Below, piece by piece: positions 51,150 through 61,098 of a stretch of 64,000 nt of DNA. The stretch lies in NCBI RefSeq assembly GCF_009184905.1, contig NZ_WESC01000008.1:62001-126000 (forward strand), given 5' to 3'. Numbering within the stretch: position 1 is the first letter of the stretch; each line of letters begins with the position of its first letter. A model generated the notes under the pieces. The model was given only the letters and a program-made list of their open reading frames with translations, was not told the origin of the DNA and did no database searches. This stretch comes from Parvibaculum sedimenti. Lineage in GTDB: Bacteria > Pseudomonadota > Alphaproteobacteria > Parvibaculales > Parvibaculaceae. The translations under genes were made by a program, and so were the position numbers.

Positions 51150-51640
51150 ACTCGTCCTCGTTCAAAACCGATTTTTGAAACGTTCTCATGGTGCTGAGAT
51201 GTGCGGGTGCGAAAGATGCATGGGCCCCATGCGCTTCTTCGCTCACGCGTGCCATGTTTCTGCCGCAGTTGTGCCTGAATCAGTCTGCGTATCAATGCGC
51301 GAGATGCGACGATTGGACACTTCTGGTCGCGCATAAGGTGGCAAATTGGCCGTATTTTCCGATTTATTTCTCCACAAAAGCCCCGGAAACCCAACGACAT
51401 AGCGGAATCTTGCTGGGGCACAGCAATGAAATGGTTGTCGTGCCGTTTTGTGTGTGCTACTTCGGGGTCACTTGTTAAGTGTGTGAATGCCCAGGTGTCG
51501 GGATGGCATCGGGCTCTGGCACGTACTGTCGGCGCTGTCCGCAGTATCTCGGTAAATCCCCAGTAGGGGGCAAAGGCAAATCGCACGAGCGAGATGCTCC
51601 GGGGACTGATTGAACAACAAAGCGGTCGGATTGGAGAACG

Positions 51641-52381
51641 ATGCGTAAGCTTCTCGAGTGGCTCGATGCGAGCCACATCATATCTGGTGCACTTCATGTG
51701 ACGGTTGGCCTTATCGGGCTCACCGTCGTCTCGGCAACGCTTCTCACCAGCATTACTTCGACCGAAGCGCTTCCCGTCGCGAGTCTCGCGAAGCAGCTCG
51801 CTGCCGTGCCGCAGGACGGCGGGCGCGTGGTGCAGGCGAGCTTCGACGGCGCCGCGCCTGCGTCGATCGCCATTCCCGCGGTCTTCCGGCCGTCGAACAC
51901 AAAATCGGCGCTTGTCGAAAATGCAGTTCCGCTCGCTCCCGCGATCAAGATAGATCTGCGCAATCTCGAGAAGGAAAGGCGCTGCCTGACCGAAGGTATT
52001 TATTTCGAGGCGCGTGGCGAGAGCGCGATCGGCCAGCTTGCCGTCGCCGAGGTGATCCTCAACCGCGTGACGTCGGGCCTTTATCCAACGAGCATTTGCG
52101 GCGTCGTCTTCCAGGGGCAGAAGTCGAAGCAGTGCCAGTTCTCTTTCGCCTGCAACGGTGATCTCGATCGTCCGCGCGATCCGGTGGCGTGGCGTAAATC
52201 GCAACGCCTGGCGCATTACGTGCTGTCGGGCAGGGTGCGCAGCAGCCTTGTCGGTCCGGCGACCTATTATCACGCGAGCTATGTGAACCCGAACTGGGCG
52301 CAGCACATGGTCGAGGTCGCGAAGATCGGACAGCACGTCTTCTATCGCACGGCCGATGTAAGCAATTCCAATCCGTCGTAA
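51641..52381 (+). CDS. SleB-type cell wall hydrolase
   Basis: The 246-residue protein has an N-terminal hydrophobic segment (VTVGLIGLTVVSATLLTSI), a spacer and a C-terminal Hydrolase_2/SleB domain: RCLTEGIYFEARGESAIGQLAVAEVILNRVTSGLYP with the likely catalytic glutamate, CGVVFQGQKSKQCQFSFACNGD and a Tyr-rich end (GPATYYHASYVNPNW). It is a periplasmic peptidoglycan glycosidase of the lytic transglycosylase type. The ATG at 51641 follows GGAGAACG. A bidirectional terminator lies after it. Confidence 0.92.
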   Translation: MRKLLEWLDASHIISGALHVTVGLIGLTVVSATLLTSITSTEALPVASLAKQLAAVPQDGGRVVQASFDGAAPASIAIPAVFRPSNTKSALVENAVPLAPAIKIDLRNLEKERRCLTEGIYFEARGESAIGQLAVAEVILNRVTSGLYPTSICGVVFQGQKSKQCQFSFACNGDLDRPRDPVAWRKSQRLAHYVLSGRVRSSLVGPATYYHASYVNPNWAQHMVEVAKIGQHVFYRTADVSNSNPS

Positions 52382-52404
52382 TGGGTGCTCCTTTGGCGGA
52401 TTGA

Positions 52405-52440
52405 AAATGGCGGAGCCTGAGGCTCCGCCATTTGTTGTTT
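52405..52440 (+). terminator. Bidirectional terminator after the SleB-type gene
   Basis: A perfect 13-bp stem, AAATGGCGGAGCC (52405-52417) with GGCTCCGCCATTT (52421-52433), has a three-base loop and is followed by TTTGTTGTTT. It lies between convergent genes. Confidence 0.9.
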
Positions 52441-52464
52441 ACAAGAGCCGCGAAGCCGAAATTA

Positions 52465-53289
52465 TCAACCGGCCTTCGCTGCCTCTTCCGCGAGTTTCAG
52501 CATGTCGGCGATGGGACCAGTGGTCGCGAGCTGTTCGCGCACGAGTTCCGGTGTGTTGCCAGCCGCCTTGTCGAGTTCGACGAGTTCCGGCGGAACATAC
52601 CAGTGCAGCTTGTCGGAACCATAGGCTTCCCAAACGGTCTTTGCGACTTCGACCGGCGGAATGGCGCGGAAGATGCCTTCCTTCGGCGCATTGGCGGCAG
52701 CGCCCGGCGGCAGGATCGGCGTGTCGATGAGGCCGGGCAGAACGTCCGCGGCGCGCACGCCATGGCGACGGAACTCGATGGAGAGCGCTTCCGTCAAACC
52801 CTTCACCGCATGCTTCGTTGCGGAATAGACGGCAATGCCCGGCATGCCATAAGTCGCGGACGAAGAGGAGGTGGTGAAGCACATCGAATTTGGCGTCGCC
52901 TTCAGAAGTCCGATGGCCGAATGAATACCGTTCAGTACACCGATGAAATTGACATTGACGACGCGAAGCACATCCTCGAAGGGCTGCTCGTCGAAAAATC
53001 CACCCGCGCCGATGCCGGCATTGTTGAAGAGAATGTCCATCTTTCCGCCGGTAGCCGCGCCGAATTCGGCCAGCGCCTGCTCGTAGTCCTTCTTGTCGGT
53101 GACATCGAGGCGGCGTGTGACGCAGTTCTCTGCGCCAAGCTCGGCTTCGAGCTTCTTGAGGCCCTCGGCGTTAACGTCGTAGCCGCCGACGAACCAGCCC
53201 TTTTGGTTAAAGAGCTGGGCCGTTTCGAGGCCCATGCCTGACGCAGCGCCGGTGATGAAAATGGACTTACGCCCGTTCGCACTTCCCAT
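52465..53289 (-). CDS. Short-chain dehydrogenase/reductase
   Basis: The 274-residue SDR has the cofactor motif ITGAASGMGLETA, NNAGIG, the serine in TTSSSSATYG and the catalytic YSATK. It uses NAD(P)(H); the GGYDVN segment after strand 2 ends with Asp, which suggests NAD preference (inference). The substrate is unknown. It begins at ATG 53289 and is separated by 184 bp from nadC, which lies upstream of it on the same strand. Confidence 0.92.
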   Translation of the reverse strand: MGSANGRKSIFITGAASGMGLETAQLFNQKGWFVGGYDVNAEGLKKLEAELGAENCVTRRLDVTDKKDYEQALAEFGAATGGKMDILFNNAGIGAGGFFDEQPFEDVLRVVNVNFIGVLNGIHSAIGLLKATPNSMCFTTSSSSATYGMPGIAVYSATKHAVKGLTEALSIEFRRHGVRAADVLPGLIDTPILPPGAAANAPKEGIFRAIPPVEVAKTVWEAYGSDKLHWYVPPELVELDKAAGNTPELVREQLATTGPIADMLKLAEEAAKAG

Positions 53290-53473
53290 AATACATCCCT
53301 ATTGGTCGTTTCTGATTTTAATAGACCGCATCCTAGTCAAGGTGCGGCCTTAAAGGCGAATAGAAAGCCGCGGGAACGGGGCACATCTGAACATACTTGC
53401 CGCGTTCGCGTCGCGATGCGCTCCACGGACGCACAGAGGGCCGGGAAACGCCGTTACAGGGGGTGGGCGGAGC

Positions 53474-54343
53474 TCAGGCCCTCAGGCTGTCGAAATCGAG
53501 GCCGAGGTCGAGTGTTTTGGCCGAATGGGTGATGGCACCCGACGAAATAAGGTCGACGCCAGCGGCCGCGATGGCGGGTGCGGTTTCGACGGTCACGCGG
53601 CCTGAGGCCTCCGTGATGGCGCGGCCCGCGACGAGGTCCACTGCCTCGCGGAGCTGGGCGGGGCTCATATTGTCGAGGAGCACCAGTTCAGCCCTGGCGG
53701 CGAGCGCCTCGCGAAGCTGGTCGAGCGTATCCACCTCGACCTCGATCTTGACCATATGGCCGACATGGGCGCGGGCGCGCTCGATGGCGGCGGTGATCCC
53801 GCCTGCAACGGCGATGTGGTTGTCCTTGATGAGAACCGCATCGTCGAGCCCGAAGCGATGGTTCTGGCCGCCGCCCGCGCGGACCGCATATTTCTCCAGC
53901 GCGCGGAGGCCCGGTGTCGTCTTGCGCGTGCAACAGATGCGCGCCTTTGTCCCTTCGATGGCGCGGGCGATGGCGCGGGTCGCCGTCGCGATACCAGAAA
54001 GATGGCCCATGAAATTGAGTGCGACGCGCTCGCCGGTGATGATCGCGCGCGCGGAGCCTTCGATGGCGCAGACGATGTCGCCGGGCATGACGTCCGATCC
54101 GTCGGGCTTCTGCACGGCGACTTTCAGCGAAGAGTCCATCAGGCGGAAAGCGGTGCGGGCGCAATCGAGGCCCGCGATGCGGCCGTCTTCGCGCGCGCGA
54201 ATGACAACGCGGGCTTTCGCGCTAGCAGGGATCGTCGCATTGGTGGTGATGTCGCCTGCGCGACCCAGATCTTCCAGAAGCGCGGCCTTCACCGCCGGCT
54301 CGATCAGCATCGAGGGCAGGGGTTCGAGTTCCAGTGCGGTCAT
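53474..54343 (-). CDS. nadC: Nicotinate-nucleotide diphosphorylase (carboxylating)
   Basis: The 289-residue quinolinate phosphoribosyltransferase makes nicotinate mononucleotide. It shows the family N-terminus [83 protein letters not shown] and [10 protein letters not shown]. It is the last gene of nadA-nadB-nadC, two bases after the nadB stop. Confidence 0.97.
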   Translation of the reverse strand: MTALELEPLPSMLIEPAVKAALLEDLGRAGDITTNATIPASAKARVVIRAREDGRIAGLDCARTAFRLMDSSLKVAVQKPDGSDVMPGDIVCAIEGSARAIITGERVALNFMGHLSGIATATRAIARAIEGTKARICCTRKTTPGLRALEKYAVRAGGGQNHRFGLDDAVLIKDNHIAVAGGITAAIERARAHVGHMVKIEVEVDTLDQLREALAARAELVLLDNMSPAQLREAVDLVAGRAITEASGRVTVETAPAIAAAGVDLISSGAITHSAKTLDLGLDFDSLRA

Positions 54344-54345
54344 GC

Positions 54346-55926
54346 TTACGCGCTCGCCTTGCGTGATTGGGTCGTTGCCTCGGCGGCGATCCGGTTCGCC
54401 TCCGCCAGCGTGATGAAGGTGCGGTGGCGCCAGGCCTCGCGTGGTTCGGGGAAATCGCTGCGGAAATGCCCGCCGCGGCTTTCCTCGCGGGCGTAGGCTG
54501 CGGCCGCGATGAGACGCGCTGTCGTCGTCATGTTGATGAAGATGCTTGTTTCGTCCGCAGCCGCTTCGAGCCGCGCAATTTCCTCAAGCGCATGCGCGAT
54601 GCCGTCGCCATTGCGAATGACGCCGACGTAGTCGGTCATCAACCGGCGAAGCGCCGTGACGAGGTTGGCCGGGCTCGGCTTCACACCGGAAAGCGTCGGC
54701 GGCGCAATCTTTCCTTCGATGGCGGGAAGCTCGCGCCCGTCTATGTCTCCCGCGATGCGCGCGCCATAGACGATCGCTTCGAGAAGCGAATTGGAGGCGA
54801 GGCGGTTCGCGCCGTGCGCGCCGGTCGATGTGACCTCGCCGCAGGCCCAGAGGCTGTCGAGGCTGGTGCGGCCCGTCGCGTCCACGCTGATGCCGCCCAT
54901 ATGGTAGTGCTCGGCGGGCGCGACGGGGATCGGGTCGCGCACGGGGTCGATGCCCATGCCGACGCAATTTTCATAGACGGTCGGAAAAGCCTCGGGCAGA
55001 CGTGCGCCGACGGCGGCGCGCGTGTCGAGATAGACGGTGCGCCCTGCGGCAATCTCGCGGAAGATCGCGCGGGCAACGATGTCGCGGGGCGCAAGCTCCG
55101 CATCCGGATGAATGGCCGGCATGAAGCGACGGCCCGTCTCGTCGATCAGGATCGAGCCTTCGCCACGCAACGCCTCGGTGACGAGGGGCGCGGGATCGCG
55201 TGTGCCGGCAATGGCCGTCGGATGGAACTGGACGAATTCCGGGTCCGCGATCACGGCGCCGGCGCGGGCCGCCAGAGCGACGCCCTGTCCGCGCGCCTGA
55301 GGTGGATTGGTCGTCACCGCATAGAGTTGGCCGATGCCGCCGCTCGCAAGCACTGTCGCGCGGGCGGTGAGCAGCAGGCTCTCGCCTGTCACGACATGGC
55401 GCGCATAGACGCCCGCGACGCGATTACCCGCCTTGGCAAGTTCATAGGCCGAATAATGTTCGATGACGGTAATGGAGGGCGTCTGGCGGACAGCGGCGAT
55501 GAGCGATTCCATGATCGCCTTGCCCGCGCGGTCGCCGCGCACATGCACGATGCGGCGATGGCTATGCGCCGCTTCGCGACCCACCGCGAGATGGCCTTCG
55601 AGATCGCGGTCGAAGGGAACGCCATAGCTCAGCAGATCGGCGATGCGGGCCGGGGCTTCGCGGGCCATCGAGATTGCGACATTCTCGTCCACGATGCCCG
55701 CGCCCGCGATGACGGTATCCGCCGCATGAGACTCGGGCGTGTCACCCTGTTCAACGGCGGCCGCAATGCCGCCTTGCGCCCAGGCGCTCGACGCGCCATC
55801 GCCGAGAGGGGCGGCGGCGAGCACGGTGACGGGACGGGGCGCGAGTTTCAGGGCCGTAAAAAGACCGGCAAGACCTGCGCCGACGATGAGAACATCGCCG
55901 GCATCCTTGGCATCGACGTGGGACAT
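54346..55926 (-). CDS. nadB: L-aspartate oxidase
   Basis: The 526-residue FAD enzyme oxidises aspartate to iminoaspartate for NAD synthesis. Marks are [64 protein letters not shown] and a flavin-binding [24 protein letters not shown]. The 34-bp gap after nadA and the two-base gap before nadC fit a single operon. Confidence 0.97.
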   Translation of the reverse strand: MSHVDAKDAGDVLIVGAGLAGLFTALKLAPRPVTVLAAAPLGDGASSAWAQGGIAAAVEQGDTPESHAADTVIAGAGIVDENVAISMAREAPARIADLLSYGVPFDRDLEGHLAVGREAAHSHRRIVHVRGDRAGKAIMESLIAAVRQTPSITVIEHYSAYELAKAGNRVAGVYARHVVTGESLLLTARATVLASGGIGQLYAVTTNPPQARGQGVALAARAGAVIADPEFVQFHPTAIAGTRDPAPLVTEALRGEGSILIDETGRRFMPAIHPDAELAPRDIVARAIFREIAAGRTVYLDTRAAVGARLPEAFPTVYENCVGMGIDPVRDPIPVAPAEHYHMGGISVDATGRTSLDSLWACGEVTSTGAHGANRLASNSLLEAIVYGARIAGDIDGRELPAIEGKIAPPTLSGVKPSPANLVTALRRLMTDYVGVIRNGDGIAHALEEIARLEAAADETSIFINMTTTARLIAAAAYAREESRGGHFRSDFPEPREAWRHRTFITLAEANRIAAEATTQSRKASA

Positions 55927-55960
55927 GGGCTTTGGCCCCTCATGCGCGAGGCTGCGCGCT

Positions 55961-57049
55961 TCAGTTCCCGAGATTGATCATCCGTTCGACAGCCCGGCGA
56001 GCGGGAGCGGCGATGGCGGGATCGATCGTCACTTCCTCGCGCATATAGACGAGGCTTTCGAGAATGTTCTTGAGCGAAATGCGCTTCATATGCGGGCAGA
56101 GATTGCAGGGGCGCACGAATTCGACGTCCGGATTCTCAACCGCGACGTTGTCGCTCATCGAGCATTCCGTGACCATGACGACGCGGGCAGGCTTGTGTTC
56201 CTTCACCCAGGAGATCATGCCGCTGGTTGAACCGGCAAAATCGGCCTCCGCGACGACTTCCGGCGGGCATTCGGGATGCGCGATGATGACGACGTTCGGG
56301 TCGTCCTTGCGGTACTGGCGGAGTTCTTCCGGCGTGAAGCGCTCATGCACTTCGCAATGGCCCTTCCAGGCGATGACCTTCACCTTGGTCTGCTTGGCGA
56401 TGTTCTGCGCGAGATATTCGTCGGGGATGCAAAGCACGCGATCGGTGCCGAAGCTCTCGACCACCTTCAGCGCGTTGGACGAGGTGCAGCAGATGTCGCT
56501 CTCTGCCTTCACTTCGGCGGAGGTGTTCACATAGGTGACGACCGGCACGCCCGGATATTTCTGGCGAAGCAGGCGCACATCGGCGCCCGTGATCGACTCG
56601 GCCAGCGAGCAGCCAGCGCGCATGTCGGGAATGAGGACGGTCTTTTCCGGGTTCAGCAGCTTCGACGTCTCGGCCATGAAGTGGACGCCGCACTGAACGA
56701 TGACGTCGGCATCGACCTTGGTGGCTTCCTTGGCGAGCTGCAGCGAGTCGCCGCGAATGTCGGAGACGCAGTGGAATATTTCCGGCGTCTGATAGTTATG
56801 CGCGAGAAGGACCGCGCCACGTTCCTTCTTCAGGAGGTTGATGGCGTGGATATAGGGCGCGAAGAAAGGCCATTCGATCGAGGGAATGACATGGCTCACC
56901 TTCTCGTAGAGAGGTGCCATCTCCTTGGCCAAGCCCGGCGTGTATTCGAGATGCGGCATTTCGAGCTGCTTGAACTTGCGCGGCTCTACGGTCGGCGATT
57001 GGGGTTTGCGAACCACCGTGTCGCGCTGCATTTCACCTGCGAGGGCCAT
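55961..57049 (-). CDS. nadA: Quinolinate synthase
   Basis: The 362-residue 4Fe-4S enzyme condenses iminoaspartate with DHAP to give quinolinate. Cluster cysteines are seen in [20 protein letters not shown] and [10 protein letters not shown]; the substrate motif AHNYQTPEI is also present. The ATG at 57049 (MALAGEM) is preferred because AAAGGAGG lies just upstream. A longer frame to 57079 runs through the palindrome that is likely an operator. It is the first gene of the nad operon. Confidence 0.96.
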   Translation of the reverse strand: MALAGEMQRDTVVRKPQSPTVEPRKFKQLEMPHLEYTPGLAKEMAPLYEKVSHVIPSIEWPFFAPYIHAINLLKKERGAVLLAHNYQTPEIFHCVSDIRGDSLQLAKEATKVDADVIVQCGVHFMAETSKLLNPEKTVLIPDMRAGCSLAESITGADVRLLRQKYPGVPVVTYVNTSAEVKAESDICCTSSNALKVVESFGTDRVLCIPDEYLAQNIAKQTKVKVIAWKGHCEVHERFTPEELRQYRKDDPNVVIIAHPECPPEVVAEADFAGSTSGMISWVKEHKPARVVMVTECSMSDNVAVENPDVEFVRPCNLCPHMKRISLKNILESLVYMREEVTIDPAIAAPARRAVERMINLGN

Positions 57050-57061
57050 CCCTGCCTCCTT

Positions 57062-57080
57062 TATGCTCATTGTGAGCATA
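57062..57080. promoter_or_regulatory. NadQ-type operator, downstream copy
   Basis: TATGCTCA-TTG-TGAGCATA is a perfect 8-3-8 palindrome lying 13 bases upstream of the nadA ATG, next to the SD. A related copy lies over the predicted promoter 75 bp further upstream. The NadQ-like regulator gene in this window makes NadQ the likely binder. Confidence 0.75.
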
Positions 57081-57136
57081 TCTTAGGGATCAAAAACGCC
57101 GGCACCTCTTGTCAGGGCCGGTTTGTGATCTTGGGA

Positions 57137-57167
57137 TATGCTACGGCTGAGCATTAGCTGCGGTCAA
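57137..57167 (-). promoter_or_regulatory. Predicted nadA promoter overlapped by a second operator copy
   Basis: On the minus strand TTGACC (57162-57167) and TAGCAT (57138-57143) are 18 bases apart. The palindrome TATGCTAC-GGC-TGAGCATT (57137-57155), an imperfect copy of the downstream operator, covers the -10 and spacer, which suits repression by occlusion. Confidence 0.6.
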
Positions 57168-57272
57168 CACCGAATATGAAGGGAGCGCGACAGGCAGATT
57201 CAAGGGCCGATTTCCCAGGAAGCCGGTCCTTTACGAAAAAGGCCGGGCAGTTCGCGACTCCGCCTGGAGAAA

Positions 57273-59954
57273 TCAGCCCTCCGCCGGATTTCGGAACACG
57301 ACCTTCTGGTAGAAAAGACCGATTCCGATCAGTGCTCCGCCCAGACCCAGGAACGATGCCGCCCGCAGAATGCCGGTGAGGCCTGCCATGTCCAATATGA
57401 AGACCTTGGCGACCACCAGCATGACCACGGCAAGGGAGGTGAACCGCACCATTTGCGAGCGCGTGACGAAGGCGGCAGCGAGAAGCGCGCCGCCAAGGAT
57501 GAGCCACGCGGCTGAGAAAGCGTAGCTCTCCGCCTCCGAACCCGGCGCAACCGACAGTGCGATGCTTCCGGTGTGGAAGAAGCGGCGCACCTCGAGCGAA
57601 TAATACGCAAATCCGGCGATGAACGAGGCCGATGCCATGATCAGCGCGAGCCGGTGCCGGCTATCGCGGTTGGCGAGCGCCGAATAACAGGCGGCGATGA
57701 GAGCGGGCAGGAAATAGGCGAGCAGCATTCTGTCGAGAAGCAGCGGCTCGGTGATCGGCTCGTCGTCGATCAGGGGGCTGAAGAACGTCAACCCAATGAT
57801 CAGAAAGATGTATGAGAGGAAGCGAAGAATAGTGGCTCCCGCGCGATAATGAGCGCGGGGAGTACTCATGTTACGTCTGAAGAGCAGGGCCGACGCAAGG
57901 AGCCAGACGATCAGATGCGCGCCATTCTGGGCGAGATCGTATTTGGCCAATGTGAAGGCATGGCCGTGAGCGAAGGCGTGGTTGATTTCAAGGTTGCTCA
58001 GAACTACGGCAAGCAGAATGGCCGCCGCTTCGAGCGGATCGGCAATCTCGTCTCGCGCGAGGCGACGATAGAGCCACGCTCCCCATGCGAGGAAGGCTGC
58101 CGGCGCGCCATAGCCATAGAGCAGCGCGTTGAAGATGATCGTTTCTCCGATGTCGTGCTGGAGCAGCGCAGGATTGAAGATCAGCCGCACAATGACGACG
58201 CCGGTGAGGATCACGGCGAGCCGTCCAAGCATGCGGAGCGGCAGATAGCTCTGGACCCATGCGAGTCCCGGCACCAGAAGCGCGAGCGCAACCGTCAGCC
58301 ATTCATTTCGCAGGATGATGGCGAATGCCGCGGCGAGAAAGCCGACCGTTGCTGTCGCATAGGAGGCGGTCGCGGTCTCATAGCCGGGTTCGCTCAGGCG
58401 CAGGCTCATCTGCTTGGTGAGCATGCCGCAAAGAATGGCCAGGCCGATTGCAAATCCGGCCCACGGCGCTTCTGGCGTGAAGTTCGTTACGCGCGCATAG
58501 GCGACGACAAAAAGAGCGAGCGGCGTCAGGGCGGAAGCCAGCGACCACGTTCTGTGCGGACGACCTGAGGCAAGTCTGGCATATCCCGCGATAGCGTAGA
58601 GCGCCCCGGCAAGCGCCGAAGCCCAAAGAAAGGTGGAGACCGCATCTGCCGGCAAGGGCTGCGCGAGGAAATGCGTGAACCAGAAATCCGGCTCGCCCAT
58701 CCAGTCGCCAAGCGGGATCGACCAGAGCGAAATGCCGATAATGGCGATCGGCGCCGAGGTTGCGACGGCGGGCAGGAACTTCTCACGTGCCCATGCGGCG
58801 GCGACGGATCCACTCGCATAGATGGCGAGGATCGCGAGTGCAGCCGGGCCGTCATGGCCTGCATCCAGAAGGGCTACGACGAAAAGACCGGTCAGAATGG
58901 CGCTTGCGCGTATCAGAGCCCCGGTCGATATGCGCCTTGGAGCCTGTGTTCCCGTCTCTTCGCTGCTTTCGCCCAGGTTGAGAAAGAGGCGAAGGCCGTA
59001 AAGCGCGAGCAGGTGAAACCCGACGACTAGCTCGTCGCCCGGTTGCCACGGCCCGGCGATCCAGAGCACTGGCCATATGATGCTCGCCACAAGCGTCGCC
59101 GCATCGAGCCAGCGCCATCCCCTGATGTTGCTTGTCGCCATGGACGTGCCGAGCACGAAGGTCAGATAGAGAAAGAGGATCTCCGGCTTCGGGCTTTCGG
59201 ACTGTACAAGCGCTGGCGTGAGTACGCTGCCCATAAGACCGATGGCACCGACATAGCTTGCATGCAATCCAGCGAGCAGCATGGCGGCGATGGAGAGAAG
59301 GCCGAGAAGGATGAACGCGGCCATCGGCCCGATCATGTCGTAAAGGGCATAGGCGGCATATGTCGTCGCATATGCGGCGACGAGGCCTGCCGCAGTCAGG
59401 ATCGGCGGCACTTGCGCGGCCCTGTCTTGCGGCAGCGGCGCGATGTGAGGTCGGCGGCGCATGAACTCGCCCGTCGCCAGCAATATTGCCGAAAGCAACG
59501 TGCTCAGCGCGACGCGGACGCCGGGGCCGAAATATCCGCTCTGAATGGAATATTGGACGAGGAAAATCGCGCCGAGGGCGATAGCGACGCCACCGAGCCA
59601 CACGGTCCAGCGTGTGCCGAAAGCCTTCTCGAGACCCTCCCTCGCGGCGATGGGCTTGGCAGGCGCGGATGCGGCGGGCTGCGGGGTGGCAGCGGGCGGC
59701 GCGACGCTCCAGCCCGGATGAGCATGCGGTTCTTCGGCGGTTGGTTCTTCCCGCGCCGCAACCTCGGCAGGGATTCCGGCGTTCGTCGTCTTCTCAGCGT
59801 CGGGCGCGGCCGCTCTCGTTTGTTGCAATTCGCGTTTGAGGGCGGCGACCTCGCGTGCGAGGCCGTCAATTCGGGACCGGGATGTGGCGGTCGAGACCGT
59901 GATCCAGATGAACCAGCCGACAAGCCCGAGCGCGAGTAATGAGAAGAATTCCAT
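57273..59954 (-). CDS. Large DUF2339 membrane protein
   Basis: The 893-residue protein starts MEFFSLLALGLVGWFIWITV, then has a short coiled coil (SRIDGLAREVAALKRELQQ), a Pro/Ala-rich linker and more than 20 hydrophobic segments filling the rest, typical of DUF2339 (COG5373). The DUF2339 signature FGTRWTVWLGGVAIALGAIFLVQYSI is present. No function is established. The ATG at 59954 follows GAGGGGGG. It lies between the nad operon and nadQ and is on the same strand. Confidence 0.9.
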   Translation of the reverse strand: MEFFSLLALGLVGWFIWITVSTATSRSRIDGLAREVAALKRELQQTRAAAPDAEKTTNAGIPAEVAAREEPTAEEPHAHPGWSVAPPAATPQPAASAPAKPIAAREGLEKAFGTRWTVWLGGVAIALGAIFLVQYSIQSGYFGPGVRVALSTLLSAILLATGEFMRRRPHIAPLPQDRAAQVPPILTAAGLVAAYATTYAAYALYDMIGPMAAFILLGLLSIAAMLLAGLHASYVGAIGLMGSVLTPALVQSESPKPEILFLYLTFVLGTSMATSNIRGWRWLDAATLVASIIWPVLWIAGPWQPGDELVVGFHLLALYGLRLFLNLGESSEETGTQAPRRISTGALIRASAILTGLFVVALLDAGHDGPAALAILAIYASGSVAAAWAREKFLPAVATSAPIAIIGISLWSIPLGDWMGEPDFWFTHFLAQPLPADAVSTFLWASALAGALYAIAGYARLASGRPHRTWSLASALTPLALFVVAYARVTNFTPEAPWAGFAIGLAILCGMLTKQMSLRLSEPGYETATASYATATVGFLAAAFAIILRNEWLTVALALLVPGLAWVQSYLPLRMLGRLAVILTGVVIVRLIFNPALLQHDIGETIIFNALLYGYGAPAAFLAWGAWLYRRLARDEIADPLEAAAILLAVVLSNLEINHAFAHGHAFTLAKYDLAQNGAHLIVWLLASALLFRRNMSTPRAHYRAGATILRFLSYIFLIIGLTFFSPLIDDEPITEPLLLDRMLLAYFLPALIAACYSALANRDSRHRLALIMASASFIAGFAYYSLEVRRFFHTGSIALSVAPGSEAESYAFSAAWLILGGALLAAAFVTRSQMVRFTSLAVVMLVVAKVFILDMAGLTGILRAASFLGLGGALIGIGLFYQKVVFRNPAEG

Positions 59955-60018
59955 TCCATCCCCCCTCAAGGAGGGAAAAGCATAGCCACAGGTGAGACGG
60001 ACGGCCAGCGAGGAAGGC

Positions 60019-61098
60019 TCAGGAGTTCGCGCGGCTCTTCGAAGGTGCGAGCCGTAGTCCAGGGGCGGGGCGCTCGTTCAGCACTTCGCGGCGGAAGCGG
60101 AACTGCTCGGCGGGGCGTCCGCCCGTGCGCGTCGTCATGCGGCCCGTGCGCTCGACAAGGCCCGCATTCTCGACGAGGCGGCGGAAATTCTGCTTGTGAA
60201 CATGAAGCCCCAGCAGCGCTTCGACTGTCTTCTGCAATTCGAACAGAGTGAAGGTCGGCGGCATGAGTTCGAATGCGACCGGGCGATATTTGAGCTTGGC
60301 GCGAAGGCGGCTCATCGCGGTCGCAAGGATGCGGCGATGGTCGAACTGCATCGGGCGGCCGAGGACGGGATCGTTCGGCCCACCGCGGGCGATGGCGTTG
60401 GGGCGTCCGTCGCGTGCCGCCTCGCGCACAAGGCCCGCTTCGTAAAGCAGCTCGTAGCGCTCAAGCACCTTTTCGTCGTCCCACGGCACACCATCGAGGC
60501 CGAAGCAGAGGCGCATGCGGTCGCGGCGTTTGCCGCGCGTCAGCTCGTCGTCGCTCGCATCCGCCTGATGCGACGCCCATTCGCGCAGCAGCGGCGCGAT
60601 CACCTGATCGATGATGGCAGGCTTACCCTGCCGCCAGTCTTCCCATGGGCAATGCTCATACCAATCGCGCCAGGCGGCGCCGGAAAGATCGCCGTCATGT
60701 GTACGCGTCAGCGCAAGATAGCCGACGGAAACGACATGCTCGCCCGGCGCTTCAACTTCAAGCGCATGGCGGCCGCGATCGCCGAATGTGTAGAGCTGTT
60801 CCACATAGCCGAGTGCCAGATGCGTCTGCTCCTGCACCCAGTCGCGCAGACCGATTTCGAGTGTGCGATGCTTCAGGGGGTCGAAGGGGCCGAAGGGCAG
60901 GGCGTCCCAGCTTCCGGCGGTATTGGAGCGCTCGGCGGCCTGTGGCACGACAAGGATCTTGGGTTCTTCTTCCGTGACGGTGACGATCGCCGCGTTGAGG
61001 CCGATAATGACGGCCTTGCCCGCAAGCCCGGCGCCCAGCATGGCGCTGTATGACGATTGGGACTTCGAGGCTGCGGCAGGCCGCTCGGTCGATGTCAT
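60019..61098 (-). CDS. nadQ: NadQ-like transcriptional regulator (Nudix-like domain + wHTH)
   Basis: The 359-residue protein has a degenerate Nudix-like N-terminal domain (VIIGLNAAIVTVTEEEPKILVV; the Nudix box region LRDWVQEQTHL lacks the catalytic REXXEE pattern) and a C-terminal winged helix resembling NrtR (TLFELQKTVEALLGLHVHKQNFRRLVENAGL). This is the layout of COG4111/NadQ, the alphaproteobacterial repressor of NAD synthesis genes. The N-terminal domain is therefore likely a sensor, not an enzyme. It shares four bases (ATGA) with the phosphatase gene upstream. The nadABC operators are 3 kb away. Confidence 0.82.
   Translation of the reverse strand: MTSTERPAAASKSQSSYSAMLGAGLAGKAVIIGLNAAIVTVTEEEPKILVVPQAAERSNTAGSWDALPFGPFDPLKHRTLEIGLRDWVQEQTHLALGYVEQLYTFGDRGRHALEVEAPGEHVVSVGYLALTRTHDGDLSGAAWRDWYEHCPWEDWRQGKPAIIDQVIAPLLREWASHQADASDDELTRGKRRDRMRLCFGLDGVPWDDEKVLERYELLYEAGLVREAARDGRPNAIARGGPNDPVLGRPMQFDHRRILATAMSRLRAKLKYRPVAFELMPPTFTLFELQKTVEALLGLHVHKQNFRRLVENAGLVERTGRMTTRTGGRPAEQFRFRREVLNERPAPGLRLAPSKSRANS

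Larger units (their letters stand above)
50920..51640. other. 721-bp intergenic region with AT-rich palindromes
   Basis: After the ppdK terminator the composition drops to more A/T than elsewhere. It holds two related AT-rich palindromes at 51081-51102 and 51122-51149. The only forward frame worth noting, 51188-51478, would encode a 96-residue protein with unusual composition and no recognised motif; it is not called. The last 160 bases before 51641 should hold the promoter of the SleB-type gene; no clear -35/-10 pair was identified. Confidence 0.7.

Noticed and set aside
51188-51478. 96-codon forward ORF in the ppdK-SleB gap
   Set aside because: Cysteine-rich, irregular composition with no motif; codon use unlike the neighbours. 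It could be real only if transcription is shown.
54367-55977. A 536-codon frame antisense to nadB
   Set aside because: Same cause; nadB is clear on the other strand.
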